From: a virus
DNA length: 40,592 nt
Reading direction: 5' to 3' (one strand)
Virus record (IMG/VR): IMGVR_UViG_3300042691_026126
Location: 1-40,592 of that record
The position numbers and the translations under genes were made by a program. This document shows positions 26,201 through 33,875 of the stretch, piece by piece. The notes under the pieces are model-generated. The model was given only the letters and a program-made list of their open reading frames with translations, was not told the origin of the DNA and did no database searches. Within the stretch, counting starts at the first letter, position 1; each line of letters opens with the position of its first letter.

Positions 26201-26416
26201 TTACCGTTTAGATGCCTTTTCTATTCTGTCTGCTTCTTCTTGTTTCAACTTACCAAACTCACGTATATAGAAATTTCGAAGATAAACAGGCATTTGATAT
26301 AACTCTATGACGCTAAGCGCCCCTTTTGAATAGTGTGCTGTTATCAGCATCGACTTATGGATTTCAGCCTTGTACTCCGGCGTCAGGCCAAAAGAAGTTG
26401 ATGCCGATAGGCAACC
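26201..26416 (-). CDS. Frameshift extension of the tail chaperone (gp51-like part)
   Basis: An open frame of 71 codons, +1 relative to the gp26-like gene, runs from just after a TGA at 26419-26417 to TAA at 26203-26201. It has no good start of its own; the first ATG is 49 codons from the end and would cut into the conserved-looking part. It reads LTPEYKAEIHKSMLIT, then YSKGALSVIELYQMPVYLRNFYIREFGKL, and ends charged, resembling T4 gp51-type baseplate-hub assembly proteins. A plausible +1 slip is at TTC TTT TGG (26396-26388), where tRNA-Phe can move within UUUU. The product would be about 308 residues. Frameshifted chaperones upstream of the tape measure are known in many tailed phages. Confidence 0.72.
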   Translation of the reverse strand, partial: GCLSASTSFGLTPEYKAEIHKSMLITAHYSKGALSVIELYQMPVYLRNFYIREFGKLKQEEADRIEKASKR

Positions 26417-27143
26417 TCACCGATAAGTTGTCAGAACCACATGAATCACAATCAACATTTACATTGAAGTCAACATCTGGAATAAGCTGTCTGTACTGTT
26501 CACGTAAGAATCTTGTATCCTTAACTAACAAGTTTTCCACAAATGTCCAAATCTTTCCTTTGTTTGTTTCACCGTTTACTGACGAAATCATTGCTCGAAG
26601 TCTTGCGGTCGTATCGGATTCTATTTCTGAATTTGCCTTCTTAAGAGCCTTCGTTTCCTTCTCAATAGCCAATTCATCTCCACGGGTCAACAACTTTAAT
26701 GTTACTTCTGCTTTAGACACCGGAAGAACTATTTTAATTTCAGTCGGACTATTTCCGTCTGGTTCGTTTTCTGTTTTTAATGTAGTCAAATCAACCGTTT
26801 CTTCAATAGTCTTGCCACACTTCGGACAAGTCATTCCTACAGAATAATCTTTACCATATCCAAGAATTCTGGTAGCAACCATCACTGCATTTAAATCACC
26901 AATTAATAGATCCGATGATTTTACACCCTTTGTGACGATTAAACTATCCATCAACTTATCCAACACAACACCTTTCTGAATTAAGTTAGTTGACGTAAGG
27001 ATATCTTCTTCCTTTGCGGTCATATACTTAATTTCGATTTGTCCAGAACGTAACGGACTTCCTTCTGCATAAAAGACTCCCTTTGAAGGTAAATCAATTA
27101 CTTCAGTTGGAAATAGATTTTCTGTAACTGTTTTTTGCTCCAT
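26364..27143 (-). CDS. 26: Tail/baseplate hub assembly chaperone, T4 gp26-like
   Basis: A 259-residue protein resembling gp26-type baseplate hub assembly proteins. It starts with a loop (PSKGVFYAEGSPLRSGQIEIKYMTAKEEDIL) typical of these proteins, and carries two CxxC pairs, CPKCG near residue 107 and CDSCG near 239, likely binding one zinc. The C-terminus reads GINFFWPDAGVQG. A strong AAGGAG ribosome site lies 6 bases before the ATG. It precedes the tape measure and is probably made both as this product and as a +1 frameshifted longer form. The position is that of the G/GT tail chaperones of other phages. Confidence 0.82.
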   Translation of the reverse strand: MEQKTVTENLFPTEVIDLPSKGVFYAEGSPLRSGQIEIKYMTAKEEDILTSTNLIQKGVVLDKLMDSLIVTKGVKSSDLLIGDLNAVMVATRILGYGKDYSVGMTCPKCGKTIEETVDLTTLKTENEPDGNSPTEIKIVLPVSKAEVTLKLLTRGDELAIEKETKALKKANSEIESDTTARLRAMISSVNGETNKGKIWTFVENLLVKDTRFLREQYRQLIPDVDFNVNVDCDSCGSDNLSVRLPIGINFFWPDAGVQG

Positions 27144-27176
27144 ATGTAACTCCTTATTAATATAAAATATTTACTG

Positions 27177-27196
27177 CTGATATTAATAAATATCAG
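27177..27196 (-). terminator. Hairpin at end of SNF2 gene
   Basis: The perfect 8-base-pair stem CTGATATT / AATATCAG with loop TATT contains the TGA stop of the helicase gene. It is AT-rich, and the following bases (CAGTAAATATTTT) hold only a short U-run six bases later, so termination would be weak. It may instead be a processing or translation-coupling structure. Confidence 0.4.
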
Positions 27197-29076
27197 TCAG
27201 AATCGTTTTCTATGTCAAAGCGTTCATTATATGCGCTATTTAATCTTCTGACAAACTCCTTAAAATAAGACTTTTGTTTATCCGGCGTAACCAATGCACC
27301 ATCTACAATCATATCGGCTACCGATTGTTTTTCTTTTAGAATATCACGCATATACTCGTCCATCGTACCATCACAGACCATATAATAGACCTGTACTTGT
27401 GCCTTTTGGCCAATACGATGGGTTCTGTCCTCTGCCTGTTCGTGATTTGCGGGAACCCAATCCATATTCAGAAATACAACCGTATCAATCTTGTGTTGCA
27501 ATCCGTCGATACCCATACCGGCTGCTAACAGGCTGAATAATCCAATCTTAGCCTGCCCGCTAACTAATTTGTCAATAGTTTCTTGGCGTTCATTTTTATT
27601 CATTTCACCTGTCAATAGTGCTGCGTGATGTCCATAATGTTCCAGCAAGAACTTCAATGGAGCAATATAATTACTGAAGATGAGGATGGGTTTGTCGTTA
27701 TCCAGAAATTCATCAATCATTTCTACCAACCGAGGTAACTTCTTTTCAATTAGGAAGCTTTGTAGTTTTGGCATGTGTTTAATAGAAGGTTTCCCATCCA
27801 TTTTCCATTTACCAAATAATTCTTTCAATAATTCGTTGTATTCTTTTCTTTCGTCCTTCGTCAATTCCACATATAAATCATTCCGTTGTTTAGCCGGTAA
27901 TTCCGTTAGTACTTGATCTTTCTTTCGTCGAATTACCAAATCTTTTGTGCGGTCGTGGAGGTCTTGAAGATTCATTGGTGCTTGACCTTTCCATCCACCA
28001 TATCTTTGCGTGAAATGGAAGAAGTTATTGAAGCGTTCCTTATCCAAGAAGTTCAATAAACTAAATGCTTCAATCGGACGAGACATGACCGGCGTTCCCG
28101 TCAAGAAAATCGTATACTTGGTTTTGATGCCGGGATACTTACGGCGTTCTTTCCACGACCCAAGAATGCTCTTTGCTCGAATAGTCTGACGATTCTTTAG
28201 ATAGGTTGCTTCATCACACACCAATAAGTCAAATCCTTGGTCACGAAGCCAATGATTATTTTTCGCAACTGCATCGTAATGGGTAATATGAAACTGGTGT
28301 TTAAGGTTTCCATCGTACACCTTACTATCCCAAACAGTACTCTCTTTGCCCGTGAACTTTTTAATTTCACGTTGCCAATTCACGACTACGGACAAAGGAC
28401 AAACAATTAACGTTTTGAGATTATGAAGTTGTGCGTACGCAATAGCTTGCACCGTCTTACCCAATCCCGGCGCATCCGCAATGAGACACCGACCACCAGC
28501 TCTATCGACGAATTGTACACCAACTTTTTGGTATGGATAGAGGTTGAGTTTCAATCCCTTAATTTCAAAATCCGTATCTTCCTTTTGACGAATTTCATCT
28601 AAATCTTCCCGACGTTCTTGTAACTTACCTAATAATTTTTCAGCCGACGATGATAAAACGGAATTTGGAAACAACTTCTTGACTTTTGGAAGATGTACTG
28701 CGGGAAACTCCCAATGCTTTTCATCACCATTCCATTTCCGTCCGTCAATCTCATACTTGAATTGTTCCAATAGGAGTTTGTTGTACGGCATGACAATATA
28801 GGCCGTCTTGGTGTCCTTCAAATGGACTTCAATTGGACCTGTCTGTTGTTCTCGTTCTTCTTTGGGTTTATCGGATTGCTTGACACGGGGTAGTTGTAAG
28901 TCCGATACATCATCACCTAACAAAGCTCGTTGTGCTGCTTCAATCCATTTTGCTGGTAATGTTTTAGTTGTGGTTATCCATTGTAAATACTGCGGGGCAG
29001 TACGCCGAACGCTACCCAACGTATGCCCCGAGTATTTTCCCCACGTAAAGACCACTTCATCCAACGAAGGATGCAT
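27193..29076 (-). CDS. SNF2-family ATPase/helicase, SMARCAL1-like
   Basis: A 627-residue superfamily 2 translocase. The first 50 residues (WGKYSGHTLGSVRRTAPQYLQWI) match the short domain found on some phage nucleases and helicases. Residues 80-155 look like the HARP-type DNA-binding module (YNKLLLEQFKYEIDGRKWNGDEKHWEFP). Then comes the motor: APGLGKTVQ is motif I, VCDEATYLKN is motif II (DEAx), FLTGTPVM is motif III, and AGMGIDGLQ with EQAEDRTHRIGQ is motif VI. This order is that of the annealing helicase SMARCAL1, which rewinds DNA and remodels forks. It could do so at phage forks, in place of or beside T4 UvsW. Its start overlaps the preceding small gene by one base. Confidence 0.9.
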   Translation of the reverse strand: MHPSLDEVVFTWGKYSGHTLGSVRRTAPQYLQWITTTKTLPAKWIEAAQRALLGDDVSDLQLPRVKQSDKPKEEREQQTGPIEVHLKDTKTAYIVMPYNKLLLEQFKYEIDGRKWNGDEKHWEFPAVHLPKVKKLFPNSVLSSSAEKLLGKLQERREDLDEIRQKEDTDFEIKGLKLNLYPYQKVGVQFVDRAGGRCLIADAPGLGKTVQAIAYAQLHNLKTLIVCPLSVVVNWQREIKKFTGKESTVWDSKVYDGNLKHQFHITHYDAVAKNNHWLRDQGFDLLVCDEATYLKNRQTIRAKSILGSWKERRKYPGIKTKYTIFLTGTPVMSRPIEAFSLLNFLDKERFNNFFHFTQRYGGWKGQAPMNLQDLHDRTKDLVIRRKKDQVLTELPAKQRNDLYVELTKDERKEYNELLKELFGKWKMDGKPSIKHMPKLQSFLIEKKLPRLVEMIDEFLDNDKPILIFSNYIAPLKFLLEHYGHHAALLTGEMNKNERQETIDKLVSGQAKIGLFSLLAAGMGIDGLQHKIDTVVFLNMDWVPANHEQAEDRTHRIGQKAQVQVYYMVCDGTMDEYMRDILKEKQSVADMIVDGALVTPDKQKSYFKEFVRRLNSAYNERFDIENDSD

Positions 29077-29306
29077 TAAGCCTCAACCTCTAGTATTTCT
29101 TCTGGAGTTGTTGCACGAACATATACCATTCGTTCCATGTCCAATTGCCAACCCTCCTCTGGATCTAATTTTAATATTTGCATCATTTGTTCATTAGCAA
29201 GTTTAATCTGTTGCATTAATTGTGATTGATATTTTTTTAACGCTTCGTTATTATTTAATATCAATTGCGCTAATGCGATAGGAACGTCCATCGTTACTTC
29301 TTTCAT
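29076..29306 (-). CDS. Small unknown protein, 76 residues
   Basis: Not recognised. The first 50 residues form a predicted helix (ALAQLILNNNEALKKYQSQLMQQIKLANEQMMQIL) with coiled-coil character and the rest a short beta region (DMERMVYVRA). It begins directly after the DUF6065-like stop (TAA then ATG) with AGG 8 bases upstream and ends in the SNF2 start, so the three are one operon. Function unknown. Confidence 0.75.
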   Translation of the reverse strand: MKEVTMDVPIALAQLILNNNEALKKYQSQLMQQIKLANEQMMQILKLDPEEGWQLDMERMVYVRATTPEEILEVEA

Positions 29307-30377
29307 TTATTTTACCTCAACTGAAATCTTCTTTTTCTTTGTTGCTGTCTTACTCTTATTAGCTTTTGGAAGTTGAGTACTTTGTAATTTTAATTGCGTC
29401 TCAGCGATACGCAACTTCAACTCTAACTCCTTCACTTTATTTTCCATTTCTATTTCTTTGGAATTTACAGCAACTTGCTGGTTGGTCGATTGTGCGTTTT
29501 GAGAAGATTCTAGATTACGTTGATCTTGAATCTTTTTTGTCAGTTCCCAGTATATAGGCGGCGTTTCAAACTTACCAATTCGTTTATCAACAAATTCCCG
29601 TACATTTGGTTTGGTTCTATGCGTGGACTGTTGTTTACCTTCCGCGTTAGTATGAAATGGACACTTTTTACTTGAAGCAGTTGGATCACCCATAAGCGAT
29701 CCATCCTTTACTTCAGCCGGATATACTCCTCTAAAGTAGTGTTTCTGCCATACATCTGCTGAATGGTGACCCGCTCGTTGTTCGGACATATATTTTAATC
29801 TCGAAACATTCCAATTCCAGTAATCATCGTGAAATTCTTTGAATTCTGGATCGTGGAGCGAACGAATTTCTGCTTCCGTATTATCAAACACCGTCAAGTC
29901 GATAGGGAAAATAAGCGCAATAGGATCTCCTATTTTTACTTCAAAAGATCCAGGTTGTGTAAATCTCCAATTTAGAGTAAAGGAATATCTTAACCAGTGC
30001 GCTTCTACTACCCCAGACAATGGTATAACGTTTGGCACAGGTGTGTTCGGTGCACCAGTAACGTATAGTCCGTATGGATATTCCATTTGGAATAACCATC
30101 CAGCATGCCAAGTTAAGGTACCTTCTCCAAAGTGAGACGATGGAGTTCCATAACCATCGTGGTGTTTTATTTTTACACCAGAAGGCGCATTATTTCCATC
30201 CCACTCTGCTGTGAAGTGTGCCTCTGACAATATTTCCCACCCAAATGAATTAGCCATAGATAATGGTAAACATCTGTACGGGTTTTTATTTACTGCATCG
30301 TCCATCCAAGGACGTTTAGATCCAGCAGGCTGTAGTCTAAACGGTCTGTCGGATGCGGGATATGCTATCATTTTCAT
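29307..30377 (-). CDS. DUF6065-like protein with coiled-coil tail
   Basis: A 356-residue protein. The first 250 residues resemble the DUF6065 family of phage and bacterial proteins: ASDRPFRLQPAGSKRPWMDD, then CLPLSMANSFGWEIL, then the tryptophan-rich LTWHAGWLFQMEYPYGL. That family has no known reaction. From about residue 290 the sequence is low-complexity and helical (IEMENKVKELELKLRIAETQ) ending in a lysine-rich tail (TKKKK) that may bind nucleic acid. A good AGAGG ribosome site precedes the start. Confidence 0.72.
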   Translation of the reverse strand: MKMIAYPASDRPFRLQPAGSKRPWMDDAVNKNPYRCLPLSMANSFGWEILSEAHFTAEWDGNNAPSGVKIKHHDGYGTPSSHFGEGTLTWHAGWLFQMEYPYGLYVTGAPNTPVPNVIPLSGVVEAHWLRYSFTLNWRFTQPGSFEVKIGDPIALIFPIDLTVFDNTEAEIRSLHDPEFKEFHDDYWNWNVSRLKYMSEQRAGHHSADVWQKHYFRGVYPAEVKDGSLMGDPTASSKKCPFHTNAEGKQQSTHRTKPNVREFVDKRIGKFETPPIYWELTKKIQDQRNLESSQNAQSTNQQVAVNSKEIEMENKVKELELKLRIAETQLKLQSTQLPKANKSKTATKKKKISVEVK

Positions 30378-30398
30378 AGTAACCTCTTTATTTTAAGT

Positions 30399-31019
30399 TT
30401 ATTTTAAATCATCTATTTTGATTAATATCATAGATCGATATGGTTCAGACGTATCTTCATCAATACAATATATAGGGTTTAAATAAAATGGATTTATTTC
30501 CATATTAATTTGTCTAAAATCAGAGTCTAAAATATCTTTATTTTCTATAAGATTCCTTCTACTACTGGTTAGCAAGTATGTACTTCCACTATTTTTTATG
30601 TTCTCTAGGGACTTTTTTATATTCTCATAAGAAAGATGTATAAAACAATCTCGCACTATAACTAAATCCTTTTTAGGTAAAGGATCTTCTGTAATATCTA
30701 AATGTAGAAATTCATGCTGTGGATAATTTAGTCTGTTGTCATTGACGAATACTTCGGCAATGTCCGCTCCGACGTATTCGATTCCCGTCAAATTGACTTC
30801 TTTCATCCAATGAAAGTCACCACACGGTATGTCTAGAATTGATTTGATATTAAATGTATCAAATAATTTTGGCAATGCATTTCTTAAAGGTTTTGTAGAT
30901 TCTAATGTACTACCACCACCACTTCGAGTTTCTATGCATCCCCACCCATTTGCCGTTGGATTCATAGCATGTACAGCGTGTATTATAATCTCAAATTCGT
31001 GTTTAAGTTTTTCGTTCAT
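30399..31019 (-). CDS. SAM-dependent methyltransferase (class I)
   Basis: A 206-residue methyltransferase. The SAM-binding loop reads ILDIPCGDFHWM, followed by VGADIAEVF (motif II acidic residue) and LVIVRDCFIHLSYENI (motif IV/post). I start at ATG 31019, which overlaps the oxygenase stop as ATGA; the open frame runs further up but inside that gene. The adjacent oxygenase, carbamoyltransferases and glycosyltransferases suggest that it methylates a sugar or glycoprotein. Substrate not determinable. Confidence 0.85.
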   Translation of the reverse strand: MNEKLKHEFEIIIHAVHAMNPTANGWGCIETRSGGGSTLESTKPLRNALPKLFDTFNIKSILDIPCGDFHWMKEVNLTGIEYVGADIAEVFVNDNRLNYPQHEFLHLDITEDPLPKKDLVIVRDCFIHLSYENIKKSLENIKNSGSTYLLTSSRRNLIENKDILDSDFRQINMEINPFYLNPIYCIDEDTSEPYRSMILIKIDDLK

Positions 31020-31546
31020 GCAAAACTCCAATGCATGAATAGTTGAACAACATGCTGGTGTGGTTCGCAAATTAAATCATCACGCCAATGTGTCATTGTT
31101 GTTCCTAACATCATACCACCATCACCTCGACCAATATTCAAAGGAACTTGATTATTTGTCTTATCAATACACCACAATGGCCATTCCTTATCTAAACTAT
31201 TAAATAGCGTAATAGACATAGTGTAATCAAGACCTTGACGATCAACGTGTTTGTGTAAAGTTCCACCATTATAATAAATGCGTCCAAACGAATTAGCGGG
31301 AGTCATTTTAACTCCCAACTCGTCTTGCAATCTGTCTGTTAATGATCGCAATGCGGCCTCAAACTCTGGATGGTTTCCACCATACGAATTATCATAAAAC
31401 TTTTGGTCACCACCTTCATAAACTAAACGATCTGTAGCTTTCATGTCATACATCAACTGAGCAAAGTCGTCGCACTGCTGGTGTGTCAGTACGTCTTTAA
31501 TGTATGCATACCCATGTCGAGCAAAAAATTCTGATTGGTTGTTCAT
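31016..31546 (-). CDS. 2-oxoglutarate/Fe(II) oxygenase, prolyl 4-hydroxylase-like
   Basis: A 176-residue dioxygenase. The iron-binding triad is visible: H100 and D102 in LHKHVDR, and H153 in TMTHWRDD, with the C-terminal strand VVQLFMHW. Length and layout fit the small phage/P4H-like enzymes, which hydroxylate proline or other residues using 2-oxoglutarate. Its stop overlaps the methyltransferase start by four bases and its start overlaps the carbamoyltransferase stop. A Thr-Pro-Ser-Pro repeat protein at 40186 is a candidate substrate. Repair demethylase or nucleoside oxidation are alternatives. Confidence 0.85.
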   Translation of the reverse strand: MNNQSEFFARHGYAYIKDVLTHQQCDDFAQLMYDMKATDRLVYEGGDQKFYDNSYGGNHPEFEAALRSLTDRLQDELGVKMTPANSFGRIYYNGGTLHKHVDRQGLDYTMSITLFNSLDKEWPLWCIDKTNNQVPLNIGRGDGGMMLGTTMTHWRDDLICEPHQHVVQLFMHWSFA

Positions 31547-33099
31547 AACTGTGATCCTCTGTTTTTTTGTATAATATAATCTTCCAATATAACGGCGTCC
31601 ATCTCTTTACTATCTAGAACTGTGAGTGCTTCTTTATACGTATTCAAAATTGGTTTTCCTGCCACATTGAACGAAGTATTTAATAATACACCTATTCCAG
31701 TTTTATTATGCATTTCTGTTAATAAATTATATAAAAATTCATTTTGTTTTTTAGTTACAGTTTGTACTCTCGCTGTACCATCCACGTGCACTATTGCTTC
31801 TAGTTTATTTTTATATTCATCTTTTACTCTTGGACAAAAACTCATCCAACGGCTTTCAGTATTCCATTCAAAATATTTGTTAACATCTTCTAGACGGACC
31901 ACGGGAGCGAAGGGACGATAATATTCTCTACCTTTTACTTTAGCATTCAATATATCTTTTATTCCAGTAATAGCAGGATTACACAATATACTTCTATTTC
32001 CTAGTGCTCTTGGACCATGTTCACATCTATCTCGTACCACACCTACAATTTTACCAGATATAATATAGTCTGCTAATTTAGCGATGTCAAGTACTTGTGC
32101 CGATCGTTCGTGTGCAATTCTTATTAATTCATGTCTATCCCATACTACGGGCCCAGCATATGTACAATCAATTGGTTCTGTTGGTTTGATAGTAGATGCT
32201 AATAATCCAACCGCCAACCCACAATCATTTGGATTAGGTGGAACAAATACGTTTCTAGTTCTAGCAAGTTTGGTATTATTTAATATATTAAGCCCACACC
32301 CACCAACTAAAATTAAGGGTAATGAAGGGTATTCCTTTAAAAATGGCGTTATCTCTTCTTCAAAAAGTTGCTCAAAGACAAATTGATTTGAAGCAGCTAA
32401 ATCTTTAGCGTCTTGGCCAGTGAATCTAAATTCCTCTGGAATGTCAAGAACCTTCCTTATTGTAGTCACCGTTTCCGGTATTTTCCCATCATCCCCGCTA
32501 TTATATATAGTATGTAATTTATTGACGAATTCTTCCGTGGCGTTTCCGTAGTTTGCAAACCCCATAATTTTTCCGGCGTACACCAAGTTTCCCCAAAACG
32601 GTTCTTCCTTTCGTATATCTTCAATATAATGTGCAACCAATCCATATGGAACAGCTAAATCTCTTTTACCAGAATATATTTTTGTAATACCCGCGCGCTT
32701 ATCACCTATAAACACATTGAAAAATCCTTCATCTGAACCACCATCAGCTGATACTATTAACGCATTACTATATGGGGATTGGTATAATCCAGAGTATGCG
32801 TGAGCTGTGTGGTGTGGTAACCATGTGTATTTTTTAGCGGGAAATATTTTATAGTATTCTTGGTGCACGGAATTATATATTACGCTTTCATATTCCGTTA
32901 CTCCATATTTTTGATTAAAGTAGTTTTTTATTTCGTGAATCACTGCTATATTATATGGCTCTCTTATGTTATAGTAAAACCATAATGCGCAATTTTTTAT
33001 TGAAGTAAATCTTTCTACTTCCACTACTTCTAAAAGTTTGTCATCTTTTGATATAGCTATTGTTGCATTATGAGAACCAAACATTCCTATATTAAACAT
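31543..33099 (-). CDS. Carbamoyltransferase, NodU/TobZ family (copy 1)
   Basis: Transfers a carbamoyl group from carbamoyl phosphate through carbamoyl-AMP to a hydroxyl, usually on a sugar. The 518 residues have the N-terminal Kae1-like domain (SHNATIAI; the metal HxxxH in PHHTAHAY; SADGGSDEG) and the C-terminal YrdC-like domain (EHGPRALGNRSIL, YYRPFAPVV, LLNTSFNVAGKPI). I start at ATG 33099, which overlaps the upstream gene by 8 bases; the longer frame to 33180 would start inside that gene. It is paralogous to copy 2 at 33876, with almost the same length. Confidence 0.93.
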   Translation of the reverse strand: MFNIGMFGSHNATIAISKDDKLLEVVEVERFTSIKNCALWFYYNIREPYNIAVIHEIKNYFNQKYGVTEYESVIYNSVHQEYYKIFPAKKYTWLPHHTAHAYSGLYQSPYSNALIVSADGGSDEGFFNVFIGDKRAGITKIYSGKRDLAVPYGLVAHYIEDIRKEEPFWGNLVYAGKIMGFANYGNATEEFVNKLHTIYNSGDDGKIPETVTTIRKVLDIPEEFRFTGQDAKDLAASNQFVFEQLFEEEITPFLKEYPSLPLILVGGCGLNILNNTKLARTRNVFVPPNPNDCGLAVGLLASTIKPTEPIDCTYAGPVVWDRHELIRIAHERSAQVLDIAKLADYIISGKIVGVVRDRCEHGPRALGNRSILCNPAITGIKDILNAKVKGREYYRPFAPVVRLEDVNKYFEWNTESRWMSFCPRVKDEYKNKLEAIVHVDGTARVQTVTKKQNEFLYNLLTEMHNKTGIGVLLNTSFNVAGKPILNTYKEALTVLDSKEMDAVILEDYIIQKNRGSQL

Positions 33100-33874
33100 A
33101 TTTTCGTAAAACCTTATTGTGAAATTGTATGTACTCTTCCGTACTACTGATTCTAAATCTATACGCAAAATACTTTTCATTTGCTATTATGTCATCGACG
33201 TAATCTACTAACGGGCCACCGTTATCGCCTAAACTTGTAGCGGATGTTTTTACATCTTGATGTACTTCGTCCCAGACGGCATAATTTAATTTATTAAATA
33301 GTATTACTCCCACACCAAGATCTTCCATAGATAACGGATACGGTAAAGATAAATATTCTTCTTTATTGTTTACTAATTGTTGTACACAATCTTTTGATAG
33401 ATAATTAAAACTTCCTCCGCAAAAATAATACTCATTGTTGTACATATTTCGTGCACCATCATATTGTTTATCTTTTCTTTCCAGTGAATCTAGAAATTTG
33501 TGCATCTTTTTAATATCAAGGTAAGTCGTATTACAAATTCGAACTATATAATCAAATTCTAAATTATTAAGACACCACTCATATGCTATGATAAGTTTTT
33601 GATTACGTGGATCTGTAAGAGGATTGCTTACTACATCTTGTACCCCACACACAAGAATATTATTACCGTGGTTATCATACATAATCGCAGAACCCTTGGC
33701 GGGCGTTCCACTTAAATGTGAATACGGTTTATCTTCTAAATCATAACCTCCGTAATAATGAATAACTGTTACGTCTGGGTGTTTTACTCTTGCCCATGTA
33801 CTTTTTGCTAACGCATCTATTGCATTATATTCAAAATGCCACGTTGATTGGTTTAGTACTATAATTTTAGTCAT
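33092..33874 (-). CDS. Putative glycosyltransferase (GT-A/GT31-like)
   Basis: A 260-residue protein between the two carbamoyltransferases. It has features of GT-A enzymes: an N-terminal Rossmann-like start (IIVLNQSTW), the segment FDYIVRICNTTYLDIKKM where a donor-binding DxD would be expected, GGSFNYLSKDCVQQL, and SMEDLGVGVIL resembling the EDVxxG motif of GT31-type transferases. The DxD itself is not clear (NTTYLD), so the fold assignment is tentative. AAGGA precedes the ATG. Its overlap with copy 1 of the carbamoyltransferase suggests that both act on one glycan. Confidence 0.5.
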   Translation of the reverse strand: MTKIIVLNQSTWHFEYNAIDALAKSTWARVKHPDVTVIHYYGGYDLEDKPYSHLSGTPAKGSAIMYDNHGNNILVCGVQDVVSNPLTDPRNQKLIIAYEWCLNNLEFDYIVRICNTTYLDIKKMHKFLDSLERKDKQYDGARNMYNNEYYFCGGSFNYLSKDCVQQLVNNKEEYLSLPYPLSMEDLGVGVILFNKLNYAVWDEVHQDVKTSATSLGDNGGPLVDYVDDIIANEKYFAYRFRISSTEEYIQFHNKVLRKYV

Positions 33875-33875
33875 A

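Noticed and set aside
31020-31070. Longer methyltransferase start upstream of 31019
   Set aside because: The extra codons lie inside the oxygenase gene; ATG 31019 makes the usual ATGA overlap with its stop.
33100-33180. Longer start of carbamoyltransferase copy 1
   Set aside because: The extra 27 residues overlap the upstream gene and are absent from paralogue copy 2, which starts MFNLSIYTGHN in line with MFNIGMFGSHN.
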